Of a stretch of DNA of 64,000 bases, positions 26,216-33,828 are shown piece by piece. Within the stretch, counting starts at the first letter, position 1, and every line of letters begins with the position of its first letter. A model generated the notes under the pieces. The model made no database searches. It worked only from the letters and a program-made list of their open reading frames with translations, and was not told the origin of the DNA. Origin of the DNA: Acidobacteriota bacterium (GTDB taxonomy: Bacteria > Acidobacteriota > Blastocatellia > Pyrinomonadales > Pyrinomonadaceae); contig JAFDVK010000003.1 of NCBI GenBank assembly GCA_018269005.1, positions 62,001 through 126,000 of the forward strand, in the 5' to 3' direction. The position numbers and the translations under genes were made by a program.

Positions 26216-26569
26216 ATGGCACACAATCGTTACCGGTCACTGGACACAAGTGTTTTGTTATTCTTTTTGACGGCGGAGCTTGCCCGTTCGGCGACATTCT
26301 TTGGGCTTGACACTCTGTTATTGATCATCACCGCCCTTGTGGTGCTCGTTCTGCCGTATCTTTTGATCGAGATCGACGGTGTGCCCGCATTTAGGAAATG
26401 GCTCCTGCCGAGGGTTGTTTTCGCGGGCATCGGGATCGGCGTAGGCGTGGCCTTTCGCTCTGCACCGGCATCGATCGGCCATCTGACGATGACGTTCCTG
26501 ATACTCTCTGCTGTTGTCAGCTCCTATATCCATATTTACGGACTTTTGAAGCTGCGGTTGGTGAAATAG
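26216..26569 (+). CDS. small integral membrane protein, unknown
   Basis: The 117-residue protein has about three or four membrane helices (around 10-30, 34-52, 66-84 and 89-110) joined by short loops, and ends in LKLRLVK. No family is recognised. It follows the XRE gene after 40 bases and ends just before a strong terminator, so it may belong to the same transcript. Confidence 0.65.
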   Translation: MAHNRYRSLDTSVLLFFLTAELARSATFFGLDTLLLIITALVVLVLPYLLIEIDGVPAFRKWLLPRVVFAGIGIGVGVAFRSAPASIGHLTMTFLILSAVVSSYIHIYGLLKLRLVK

Positions 26570-26609
26570 GCAAAAGGCACCAAGGCCGCAAACAGCTTCG
26601 AAAAAAAGA

Positions 26610-26658
26610 GATCCGCGTTTCTTCCGCCGGTTTTTCGGGACGGCAGGGAACGCGGATC
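26610..26658. terminator. bidirectional intrinsic terminator
   Basis: GATCCGCGTT (26610-26619) pairs with AACGCGGATC (26649-26658), and a smaller CCGCCG-type hairpin sits inside. It is followed by CTTTTCTT on the plus strand and by CTCTTTTTTT on the minus strand. It ends both the small membrane gene and the trp-aroF operon. Confidence 0.85.
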
Positions 26659-26679
26659 CTTTTCTTGACCAAAAAACGC

Positions 26680-27738
26680 CTAGCGGGCGAACGATTCCGC
26701 GTAAAGCGTCGTGCCTCGCGTGGCTTCGACGGTGACTTCGCGGATCGCATTGAGCTGTTCGACGAGATCGCGGTATTGAGCAAGCGTCAATGCCTGTGCA
26801 CCGTCGCAAAGTGCTTCTGCGGGCCTTGGATGCACCTCGATTATGAGCCCATCGGCGCCGACCGCGACACCGGCCCTTGCAAGCGGAGCGACCATATAAT
26901 TGTGGCCCGTGGCATGCGAAGGATCGACGATGATCGGCAAATGCGTCATTCGATGGACGGCCGGGACGACCGAAAGATCCATCGTGTTGCGTGCGTGATT
27001 GGCGAACGTTCGGATGCCGCGTTCGCAGAGGATCACGTCGTAGTTGCCCTCGCTCATCACGTACTCGGCGGCGAGCAGGAATTCTTCGAGAGTCGCGGAA
27101 AGGCCGCGTTTCAGGAGCACAGGCTTTCTGGTCTTCCCGACGTATCGCAGAAGCGAGTAGTTCTGCATATTCCGGGCACCTATCTGTATGCAGTCGCCGT
27201 ATTTTTCGACGGCATCGACCCCATGCTCGTCCATCGCTTCGGTGACGATGTTCAGTCCGGTCTCTTCACGCACATCTGCGAGCATTTTGAGGCCCTCTTC
27301 GCCCAAGCCCTGGAAAGCATAGGGTGAAGTCCGCGGCTTGTAAGCTCCGCCTCGGAGGAACTTTGCGCCGCTTGCCGCTACCTCACGGGCTACGGTCGTC
27401 AGTTGAGTTCGAGTCTCGATAGCGCACGGGCCGGCAATAATTGCTAATTCGGAGCCGCCGATCGTCGCGTTGCCGACCTTGACGACCGAACGCTCGGGCC
27501 TTGCATCGCGAAGGATGAGCTTATATGGCTGTGTAACGCGGATCGTTTCGGCGACGCCGGGCAAATTTTCGAAATTTGTCGGATCAACGGAGCCGCGATT
27601 GCCGGTCACACCGATCGCGGTCCGAGTCTCGCCGGGCATTGAATGGCCTCGAAAGCCGAGTGATTCAATAACCTCGAGGACCTTTTCTATCTCTCCGGTG
27701 GTAGCACCGGGCTTCATTACGATTAACATATTCTTCAC
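26680..27738 (-). CDS. aroF: 3-deoxy-7-phosphoheptulonate synthase (DAHP synthase, type I-beta)
   Basis: This enzyme joins phosphoenolpyruvate and erythrose 4-phosphate in the first step of aromatic amino acid synthesis. The 352-residue protein has an N-terminal ferredoxin-like regulatory domain (about 1-75), as in the Thermotoga-type enzymes. The barrel shows [11 protein letters not shown] (substrate and metal site), [19 protein letters not shown], and [11 protein letters not shown]. It is the last gene of the trp operon. Its GTG start overlaps the trpA stop (GTGA), with an ATG three codons later at 27729 as the alternative. This places the entry step of the pathway under the same leader control as the Trp branch. 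Confidence 0.95.
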   Translation of the reverse strand: MKNMLIVMKPGATTGEIEKVLEVIESLGFRGHSMPGETRTAIGVTGNRGSVDPTNFENLPGVAETIRVTQPYKLILRDARPERSVVKVGNATIGGSELAIIAGPCAIETRTQLTTVAREVAASGAKFLRGGAYKPRTSPYAFQGLGEEGLKMLADVREETGLNIVTEAMDEHGVDAVEKYGDCIQIGARNMQNYSLLRYVGKTRKPVLLKRGLSATLEEFLLAAEYVMSEGNYDVILCERGIRTFANHARNTMDLSVVPAVHRMTHLPIIVDPSHATGHNYMVAPLARAGVAVGADGLIIEVHPRPAEALCDGAQALTLAQYRDLVEQLNAIREVTVEATRGTTLYAESFAR

Positions 27739-28553
27739 AACCGTGAACCTTCAACTTTATGAGTATGTGCCGCCATTTGCAACGGCAATAATTGATCTAT
27801 TAGGGCTTCGACGCGGGAGACAGCATCCTGCGCCTCGGACGAGGCCTCGATCTCGGCCACTATGGCCGAGCCGACGACCGCCGCATCGGCGAAATTCCAG
27901 ACGCTCTCGACTTGTTCCCGTGTAGAGATCCCGAAGCCGACGGCGACCGGCAGGTCGGAGTGCATTCTTATTTTAGCTACAAGTTTCTCAGCCTCGTCCG
28001 ACATTGAACCGTTCGCTCCTGTCACGCCGGCCCTCGAAACGGCGTAAATAAAGCCGGACGCCTTGCGGCAGATACTCTCGAGCCTTTCGTCGCTCGTCGT
28101 CGGTGCGACGAGCGAGATCAGCGAGATGTCGTGCCGACGAAGACTATCGCCGAGCTGACGAGCCTCCGCATCGACGGCATCCACGATCAGAACTCCGTCA
28201 ACTCCGCTCTTTTTCGCGGCGTCGCACAATTCGTGCACGCCGAAACGCAGGATCGGATTCAGGTAGCTGAACAGCACGACCGGGACGTCGCTCGATGCAC
28301 GCAGCTTTTCAGCGAGAGCGAGAACGCGGGCGAGATTCACGCCTTTGTCGAGGGCGCGTTGGGACGACCTTTGGATGACCGGGCCGTCGGCCATTGGATC
28401 GGAGAAAGGGACGCCGAGTTCGATGACACTCGCGCCTCGTCCGGCAAGCAGCTTGCAGATCTCGAGCGAGACCGCTTCATTCGGGTCGCCTGCGGTAACG
28501 AATGGAATAAAGCCGCGGCCTTTCTTTAGGCTTTGCGTAATTCGTTCGCTCAT
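27735..28553 (-). CDS. trpA: tryptophan synthase alpha subunit
   Basis: The alpha subunit splits indole-3-glycerol phosphate into indole and glyceraldehyde 3-phosphate. Its 272 residues form a TIM barrel with the catalytic Glu in [11 protein letters not shown] and the Asp in FSDPMADGP (about 40-58). [13 protein letters not shown] and [10 protein letters not shown] are the phosphate-binding loops. It overlaps trpB by 4 bases upstream and the DAHP synthase gene downstream, so translation is coupled. Confidence 0.97.
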   Translation of the reverse strand: MSERITQSLKKGRGFIPFVTAGDPNEAVSLEICKLLAGRGASVIELGVPFSDPMADGPVIQRSSQRALDKGVNLARVLALAEKLRASSDVPVVLFSYLNPILRFGVHELCDAAKKSGVDGVLIVDAVDAEARQLGDSLRRHDISLISLVAPTTSDERLESICRKASGFIYAVSRAGVTGANGSMSDEAEKLVAKIRMHSDLPVAVGFGISTREQVESVWNFADAAVVGSAIVAEIEASSEAQDAVSRVEALIDQLLPLQMAAHTHKVEGSRL

Positions 28554-29749
28554 TTTTTGCCTCCGCTTAGAAGCTGCCGAACCGAATCGACGTCTTTGTC
28601 GCCCCTGCCGGAAATATTGATGATCATTATCTGATCTTGCGACATTTTCGGTGCTAGTTTTGCGGCGTAAGCGACAGCGTGTGCCGATTCCAATGCGGGA
28701 ATTATCCCCTCGGTCCGCGAGAGCATTTGGAAGGCTTCAAGAGCTTCGGAATCGTTGACAGATACATACTCGATGCGTCCGGTATCGTGCAGATACGAGT
28801 GTTCGGGGCCGACGGACGCATAATCCAGCCCCGCCGAAACCGAGTGCGTGGCCGCAATATTCCCGTCACCGTCCTGCAGCACATAGCTGCGTGTGCCCTG
28901 CAGAACGCCGACTGCAGCACCTTTCGCAAAGCGGGCAGCGTGTTCGCCAAGTCCAAGGCCTCGCCCACCAGCTTCGACGCCGGTCATTCGAACGCCTTCG
29001 TCATTCAGGAATGGGTGAAAAAGGCCGATCGCATTCGAGCCGCCGCCCACGCATGCGACAAGTTGGTCGGGGAGTTTTCCCGTGTGTTCGACGATCTGTT
29101 GTCGAGCCTCGCGGCCGATCACGCTCTGGAATTCGCGTACCATCAGCGGATACGGATGCGGCCCTAGAGCGGAGCCAAGAAGATAGTATGTATCGTTTAT
29201 GTTTGACACCCAGTCGCGCAAAGCCTCGTTGATCGCATCTTTCAGGGTTCGCGAACCTGTATCGACGGCCCGCACCTCAGCTCCCAAAAGCTGCATCCGA
29301 AAGACATTCAATTCCTGACGGCGGATATCCTCGCTGCCCATATAGACAACGCATTTTACGCCGAAGAGAGCGCAAACGGTCGCGGTCGCGACGCCGTGCT
29401 GGCCGGCACCGGTCTCGGCAACAATGCGGGATTTTCCCATTCGGCGTGCAAGGAGGATCTGTCCGAGACAGTTGTTTATCTTGTGGGCGCCAGTATGATT
29501 AAGGTCCTCGCGTTTCAGGAATATCTGTGCGCCGCCGAGTTCTTCGGTAAGCCTTTTAGCAAAATAAAGAGCCGTAGGCCGACCGGAATAATGCCGGAGG
29601 AGGGCGGCAAGTTCAGCATGAAACTCGGGATCGTCGCGCGCGGCAAGGAACGCATCGCTCAATTCGTCCAGCGGAGCGACTAGCGTTTCGGGGACGAAGC
29701 GCCCGCCGAATTCTCCCCAATAGCCTTTGTCACTGGGTTCAAAATTCAT
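28550..29749 (-). CDS. trpB: tryptophan synthase beta subunit
   Basis: The beta subunit condenses indole with serine using pyridoxal phosphate. The 399-residue protein has the cofactor Lys in HTGAHKINN, the substrate loop ETGAGQHG and the phosphate-binding GGGSNAIG. This is the standard TrpB1 pattern. The start is set at ATG 29749, which matches the family start ([20 protein letters not shown]) and overlaps the trpF stop as ATGA. An upstream in-frame extension to 29830 lies inside trpF and is not used. Confidence 0.97.
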   Translation of the reverse strand: MNFEPSDKGYWGEFGGRFVPETLVAPLDELSDAFLAARDDPEFHAELAALLRHYSGRPTALYFAKRLTEELGGAQIFLKREDLNHTGAHKINNCLGQILLARRMGKSRIVAETGAGQHGVATATVCALFGVKCVVYMGSEDIRRQELNVFRMQLLGAEVRAVDTGSRTLKDAINEALRDWVSNINDTYYLLGSALGPHPYPLMVREFQSVIGREARQQIVEHTGKLPDQLVACVGGGSNAIGLFHPFLNDEGVRMTGVEAGGRGLGLGEHAARFAKGAAVGVLQGTRSYVLQDGDGNIAATHSVSAGLDYASVGPEHSYLHDTGRIEYVSVNDSEALEAFQMLSRTEGIIPALESAHAVAYAAKLAPKMSQDQIMIINISGRGDKDVDSVRQLLSGGKK

Positions 29750-30375
29750 AAAACTTTCTTTGCGGCCTCGATAAACGCCGCGACCTTTGCCGGGTCTTTC
29801 TTTCCTTTTATAGATTCCAATTTGCTGCACGCATCAACGCAGAATGGACGCACCTTTCGTATCGCGTTGGTCACGTTCTCCGGCCCGAGGCCGCCCGCGA
29901 GATAGACACGATCGAACTCGGCCGCTGCCTTTGCCGCAAGATTCCAATCCGAGACGCTGCCCGTCCCGCCATAAGCACCCATTGCCGGTGCGTCGATCAG
30001 CAGGTCGATATTGCTTTTGCGGACCTCATCGAGGATCCGCATCGCGGTCCTCGCCTCGACCGCCCGTATCACTTGAAGGCCATTCGAGCTGTGGACCCTT
30101 CCGGCAAAGTTGAGAGATTCATCACCGTGAAGCTGTACGGAGTCGAGCCCGCAGAGCCTTGCGGTGGCCGCGATCTCTTCCTCGGTCGCGTTCACGAAGA
30201 CGCCCACCAGTTTCACGGAGGCGCCGAGGTCGCTCGCGATCTTGGCCGCGATCGGCCCGGAGATGAATCTCGGGCTCTTCGAATAGAAATTCAGACCGAG
30301 TTCGTTCGCTCCACAGGCCGCTGCGTGCCGAGCATCCTCAAGGTTTGTGATCCCGCAGATCTTTACTCTAACCAT
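29746..30375 (-). CDS. trpF: phosphoribosylanthranilate isomerase
   Basis: This 209-residue TIM-barrel enzyme performs the Amadori rearrangement in Trp synthesis. It shows the start RVKICGIT with the catalytic Cys, [16 protein letters not shown] and the catalytic Asp in CVDACSKLE. The ATG at 30375 is preceded by a strong AGGAGG inside the end of trpC (8-base overlap). That supports this start over the in-frame alternative at 30423. Confidence 0.96.
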   Translation of the reverse strand: MVRVKICGITNLEDARHAAACGANELGLNFYSKSPRFISGPIAAKIASDLGASVKLVGVFVNATEEEIAATARLCGLDSVQLHGDESLNFAGRVHSSNGLQVIRAVEARTAMRILDEVRKSNIDLLIDAPAMGAYGGTGSVSDWNLAAKAAAEFDRVYLAGGLGPENVTNAIRKVRPFCVDACSKLESIKGKKDPAKVAAFIEAAKKVL

Positions 30376-31174
30376 GCGAACCTCCTGCCGCGGCGAGGGC
30401 CGCAAGCTTCTTTGACGGATCACCGGACGTCATCAGTGCCTCACCTATAAGGAATCCGTCAAAGCCCGCCTCGCTAAGCCGCTCGATCTCTTCCGCCGAA
30501 CTGATCCCGCTTTCTGAAACGAGCAAACAGCCTTCCGGTTTGTGCCTTGCGAGGTTGAATGACGTCGAAAGATCGACCTCTAGTGAGTGCAGATTGCGGT
30601 TATTCACACCTATGACCTTCGCACCGGCCTTCACCGCGGTATTGAGTTCGTCCCGACAATGTACTTCCACCAAGGCATCGAGGCCGAGAGATTCCGTTGT
30701 CGAGAGTAAAGCTTGAAGGTCATTCTCGCTCAATGCCGCAACGATCAGCAGGACCGCATCGGCACCTGCGATCGCGGCTTCATAGATCTGTATCGGATCG
30801 GCAATGAAGTCTTTTCGAAGGAGCGGGAGGTCGACGCTTCTGCGAGCATCTCGAATATCGTCGAGCGAACCTCGAAAGTACTTCGGCTCAGTGAGTATCG
30901 AGATGGCCGCCGCACCGCTCGTCTCGTATGTGACGGCCCGCTCGGCGGCATGCGCGGTCGGGTCGATCACATCCTTCGAAGGCGATGCCCGCTTGATCTC
31001 GGCGATTATGTTGACACGATTTTTGCGCGAAAGAGCGTCCGACAATCGGAAGCTGTCGAGCGCGAACCGACAAGCTTCCGCTTCACCCCGGAGTTCCGTG
31101 AGGCTAGGTGCACCTGAACGCTCCGCGAGACGCTCGCGGGTTTCAGCGACCACTTTGTCAAGAAATGTTGTCAT
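30368..31174 (-). CDS. trpC: indole-3-glycerol phosphate synthase
   Basis: The enzyme closes the indole ring in the Trp pathway. The 268-residue barrel shows IIAEIKRASPSKD (catalytic Glu and Lys), LTEPKYFRG, LLRKDFI, the VEVHC motif, IGVNNRNLHSLEVD and SESGIS, all normal for TrpC. It is a single-function protein, not fused to TrpF. It starts at ATG 31174, which overlaps the trpD stop by 4 bases. Confidence 0.97.
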   Translation of the reverse strand: MTTFLDKVVAETRERLAERSGAPSLTELRGEAEACRFALDSFRLSDALSRKNRVNIIAEIKRASPSKDVIDPTAHAAERAVTYETSGAAAISILTEPKYFRGSLDDIRDARRSVDLPLLRKDFIADPIQIYEAAIAGADAVLLIVAALSENDLQALLSTTESLGLDALVEVHCRDELNTAVKAGAKVIGVNNRNLHSLEVDLSTSFNLARHKPEGCLLVSESGISSAEEIERLSEAGFDGFLIGEALMTSGDPSKKLAALAAAGGSHG

Positions 31175-32190
31175 GCGGCAAGTGCTACCTCGGCAGAAAG
31201 AAGCTCCAGCTTCTTGAGCGTCTTGCCGCTGTCGATCGAATCGGCCGCTATGTCGGCCGCGTCGATCAGTGAGTCCGTGCCACCAGCGACAAAGATCGCG
31301 GCTGCCGAGTTGGCGATCACCATGTCACGGGCAGGACCGATTTCGCCCTCGACGACAGAACGGATCCTTGCGGCGCTCTCGGCAACGCTTTCCGCCTTTG
31401 GGAGCGAGGCCTGGCTCGCTTCGAGCCCGAAACTGTCGGCTGCGATTTCATAATTGCTGATGCCGTTTGGCGTGACCTCTGCAACGATCGTCGTGCCGTT
31501 GATCGAGATCTCGTCAAGGCCGCCGCTTCCGTTCACCACGATCGAACGCTTTGTGCCAAGGCGGTGAAGCGCCCTTGCGATCTTTGGAACAAGATCGGCG
31601 GACCACGCGCCAATCACCTGATATTCCGCAAACGCTGGGTTCGCGAGCGGTCCGATGCAGTTGAAGATCGTCGGGAAAGGGAGGCTTCGCCGCGCATCGG
31701 CAAGCTTCGGCGAAAGACGATGGAACGCGGGTGCGAACAAAAAGGCGAGGCCGTGGCGTCGCAGGTTCATTTCTGCTGAAGCGGGGCCGAGTGACGGTTC
31801 GAGCCCAAGGGCAGACAGAACGTCAATGGCACCCGAACGGCTTGTCGCGGCACGATTTCCGTGTTTTGCGACCTTTTGCCCGGCCGCCGCCGTAACGATG
31901 GCCGCAGCGGTCGAGACATTGAACGGCTTTTGCGAACCGCCGCCGGTGCCGACGATGTCCACGCTGTCCTCGTGGCCGCGGATTCGTCGGCATCGGTTGC
32001 GAAGCACACTCGCGAAGCCGTAGATCTCGTCTTCAGCGATGCCTTTCTCGTTCCATGTGGTCAGAAGATCGACAAGCAGTTTGCGGTCTTCGCACGCGAG
32101 AATTTCGTCGAGCACCGCTTCGGTATCTTCAACCGAAACGTCCGCACCTCGTTTCATTCCAAGTATCGTTGTATGTATTAAGTCAGTCAT
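31171..32190 (-). CDS. trpD: anthranilate phosphoribosyltransferase
   Basis: The enzyme transfers phosphoribose to anthranilate. The 339-residue protein has DIVGTGGGSQKPFNVST (PRPP-binding glycine loop, about 80-96), AKHGNRAATSRSGAID (anthranilate site) and a DE-type metal motif in GLDEISING. It is a free-standing TrpD, not fused to the TrpG amidotransferase. It overlaps trpE upstream and trpC downstream by 4 bases each. Confidence 0.97.
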   Translation of the reverse strand: MTDLIHTTILGMKRGADVSVEDTEAVLDEILACEDRKLLVDLLTTWNEKGIAEDEIYGFASVLRNRCRRIRGHEDSVDIVGTGGGSQKPFNVSTAAAIVTAAAGQKVAKHGNRAATSRSGAIDVLSALGLEPSLGPASAEMNLRRHGLAFLFAPAFHRLSPKLADARRSLPFPTIFNCIGPLANPAFAEYQVIGAWSADLVPKIARALHRLGTKRSIVVNGSGGLDEISINGTTIVAEVTPNGISNYEIAADSFGLEASQASLPKAESVAESAARIRSVVEGEIGPARDMVIANSAAAIFVAGGTDSLIDAADIAADSIDSGKTLKKLELLSAEVALAA

Positions 32191-33569
32191 CCCAGTTCTC
32201 CGGTCTCAGCGAGATCGATAGCCCGCAAAAGTCCTTTTGCTTTATTTATTGTTTCTTCAAACTCTGATGCCGCCACCGATTCGGCGACAATTCCTGCTCC
32301 TGCCTGGATCGTCGCAACGCCGTTCTCAAGAACGAGCGTGCGGATCGAAATGCAGGTATCCATATTTCCGCGATAGTCGAAATAGCCGATCGCACCGGCG
32401 TAAAGGCCTCGCGGTTTCGGCTCCAATTCGCGAATGATCTCGATCGCCCGCACTTTGGGCGCTCCGGAGACCGTTCCGGCCGGGAAGCAGGCGGCAAATG
32501 CGTCAAACATATCCTTGCCGCCGGCAAGCGTAGATGAAAGGGAACTTACGAGATGCTGGACGTGGGAATATTTCTCGACGGCCATTAGAGAATCGACCTT
32601 AACGGAACCGAATTCGGAAACACGGCCGAGATCGTTGCGGCCCAGATCTACGAGCATCATATGCTCGGAAACTTCCTTGGCGTCAGCCTTCATTTCGATG
32701 GCAAGCTTTTCATCTTCCGTCGCGTCCGCACCGCGAGGACGAGTTCCGGCGATCGGGCAATATTCGAGTTTGCGGTCCGTACAGCGGACGAGCATCTCGG
32801 GCGAAGCACCGATAACATGGCGTTTGCCGATCTGCATCAGAAACATATAGGGAGACGGATTCAAAGACCGCAACGCACGATAGATCGCAACGGGCGAAGC
32901 ATTCGTCGATCGCGTAAAACGCTGCGAATAGACCGCCTGATAACAATCGCCCGCTTTGATATATTCCTTGATCCTATCGACCGCCGCCTCAAATTGAGCA
33001 CGAGTTTGATTCGACTCGGCCGGTTGAGATCCGCTCTTTTCGATGCGTACAAGGGAGACGTTCTTGTCGCTTTCAAGAAGAGAGCGGATCTCTGCATTTC
33101 GCAGCTTTGCTTTGTCGAGCTCGCATTCCGGTGCGAGCGTTACGATCTTGATCGTCTGCTGTGCGTGATCGAAAGCGATCACCGAGCGATAGATCATCAG
33201 CGACGAGGTGGTCAGGGCGTCGTTTCTTCGGAGCGATGGTTCGAAGCCTTCGCAAGCGTCAAATCCGATGCAGCCGATCGCTCCGCCGATGAACGCCGGG
33301 AGACCGTTCTCGTCGATCGCTCTGCTTTCGGCAAAGATTCGTCTAAGCTCGCCGAATGCTTCAGTTCCGCCTTCGATCGTCCGTATCGGATCGGCACCGA
33401 TGAATGAGTATCTTGCAAGGTTTTCGCCGCCTTCGACGCTTTCGAGCAGGAATGAATGTGTTGAATTTACAGAAAGTTTGAGATAGACGGCAAGAGGGGT
33501 CAGCAGGTCGGCGGGGATCGAATCGACCACCGGCTTGAGTAAAATAGTTTGTTGCGGACTCGTATTCAT
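32187..33569 (-). CDS. trpE: anthranilate synthase component I
   Basis: The enzyme makes anthranilate from chorismate. The 460-residue protein keeps the N-terminal SFLLES motif, the feedback site for tryptophan in known TrpE proteins. Its C-terminal chorismate-binding domain has GDCYQAVYSQRF, PEMLVRC, PIAGTRPRG, ELIMLVDLGRND-like LVDLGRNDLG and GAPKVRAIEIIRELEP. The start is ATG 33569, 36 bases after the attenuator hairpin, with a repetitive ATTTTGA spacer and no clear Shine-Dalgarno. The amidotransferase partner gene trpG is not in this operon. Confidence 0.95.
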   Translation of the reverse strand: MNTSPQQTILLKPVVDSIPADLLTPLAVYLKLSVNSTHSFLLESVEGGENLARYSFIGADPIRTIEGGTEAFGELRRIFAESRAIDENGLPAFIGGAIGCIGFDACEGFEPSLRRNDALTTSSLMIYRSVIAFDHAQQTIKIVTLAPECELDKAKLRNAEIRSLLESDKNVSLVRIEKSGSQPAESNQTRAQFEAAVDRIKEYIKAGDCYQAVYSQRFTRSTNASPVAIYRALRSLNPSPYMFLMQIGKRHVIGASPEMLVRCTDRKLEYCPIAGTRPRGADATEDEKLAIEMKADAKEVSEHMMLVDLGRNDLGRVSEFGSVKVDSLMAVEKYSHVQHLVSSLSSTLAGGKDMFDAFAACFPAGTVSGAPKVRAIEIIRELEPKPRGLYAGAIGYFDYRGNMDTCISIRTLVLENGVATIQAGAGIVAESVAASEFEETINKAKGLLRAIDLAETGELG

Positions 33570-33600
33570 TACCAAAATTCAAAATTCAAAATTCAAACAC
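33570..33600 (-). repeat. short ATTCAAAA tandem repeat before trpE
   Basis: The spacer between the attenuator and trpE consists of three ATTCAAAA-type units on the plus strand (33577-33596). The same word is part of repeats at 46605-46620 and 46800-46820. It replaces the usual ribosome-binding sequence. Confidence 0.6.
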
Positions 33601-33604
33601 AAAA

Positions 33605-33636
33605 ACGCCGCTTGAACGGTATGTTTCAAGCGGCGT
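33605..33636 (-). terminator. trp attenuator terminator hairpin
   Basis: On the minus strand ACGCCGCTTGAA (33636-33625) pairs perfectly with TTCAAGCGGCGT (33616-33605) around an 8-base loop and is followed by TTTT-GTGTTTG. It lies 36 bases before trpE and after the Trp-rich leader peptide. It is therefore best read as the attenuator of the trp operon and not just the end of argS. Confidence 0.88.
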
Positions 33637-33694
33637 CTTTTGATAGATCTGAGTTTTATCTAGTTCTTAACTGTCAGATGCGATCGTTAGACGC
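33633..33694 (-). promoter_or_regulatory. trp leader antiterminator structure
   Basis: On the minus strand, three helices can stack: GCGTCT (33694-33689) with AGACGC (33638-33633), GAT (33685-33683) with ATC (33644-33642), and ATCTGA (33679-33674) with TCAGAT (33652-33647). The AGACGC strand overlaps the first four bases of the terminator stem, so the two structures exclude each other. The 5' strand lies inside the last codons and stop of the leader peptide. A ribosome stalled at the Trp codons would leave it free; a ribosome at the stop codon would cover it. Confidence 0.8.
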
Positions 33695-33763
33695 GCCGGT
33701 AAACTGCCACCAAAAAAAGGTGTACAGGTCAAACGCGTAATAGATCGCTCCGAAGAACTTCAT
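33674..33763 (-). CDS. trpL: trp operon leader peptide with tandem Trp codons
   Basis: A 29-codon reading frame runs from ATG (33763-33761) to TGA (33676-33674) on the minus strand. It contains two adjacent TGG codons (33712-33707) in FFWWQF, and a further eight Phe/Tyr residues (five Phe, three Tyr). Tryptophan is rare in proteins, so a tandem pair in a short frame directly before trpE is strong evidence of a regulatory leader. The Trp codons lie 13 bases before the antiterminator. No Shine-Dalgarno is evident and the predicted transcript start is close to the ATG, so the leader may be translated from a nearly leaderless RNA. It is too short to be found by ordinary gene callers. Confidence 0.85.
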   Translation of the reverse strand: MKFFGAIYYAFDLYTFFWWQFTGASNDRI

Positions 33764-33771
33764 CGAGAGTT

Positions 33772-33802
33772 ACGATAGCACAAACGCCAACAGGCGTGTC
33801 AA
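33772..33802 (-). promoter_or_regulatory. likely trp operon promoter
   Basis: On the minus strand a consensus TTGACA (33802-33797) is followed, after 19 bases, by TATCGT (33777-33772), or by GCTATC at 17-base spacing. This predicts transcription starting close to the leader peptide ATG at 33763. The perfect -35 box makes the site likely; the -10 box is weak. Confidence 0.6.
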
Positions 33803-33828
33803 CCGCTTTCGTGAAAAAACTTTCAAGC

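Noticed and set aside
26398..27327. 309-codon plus-strand frame
   Set aside because: It starts inside the small membrane gene in another frame and runs antisense through the DAHP synthase gene; no domain is seen.
33605..33636. Reading the hairpin before trpE only as the argS terminator
   Set aside because: It is 190 bases after argS and beyond a consensus promoter and a WW leader peptide, so attenuation explains its position better, although it may also stop argS read-through.
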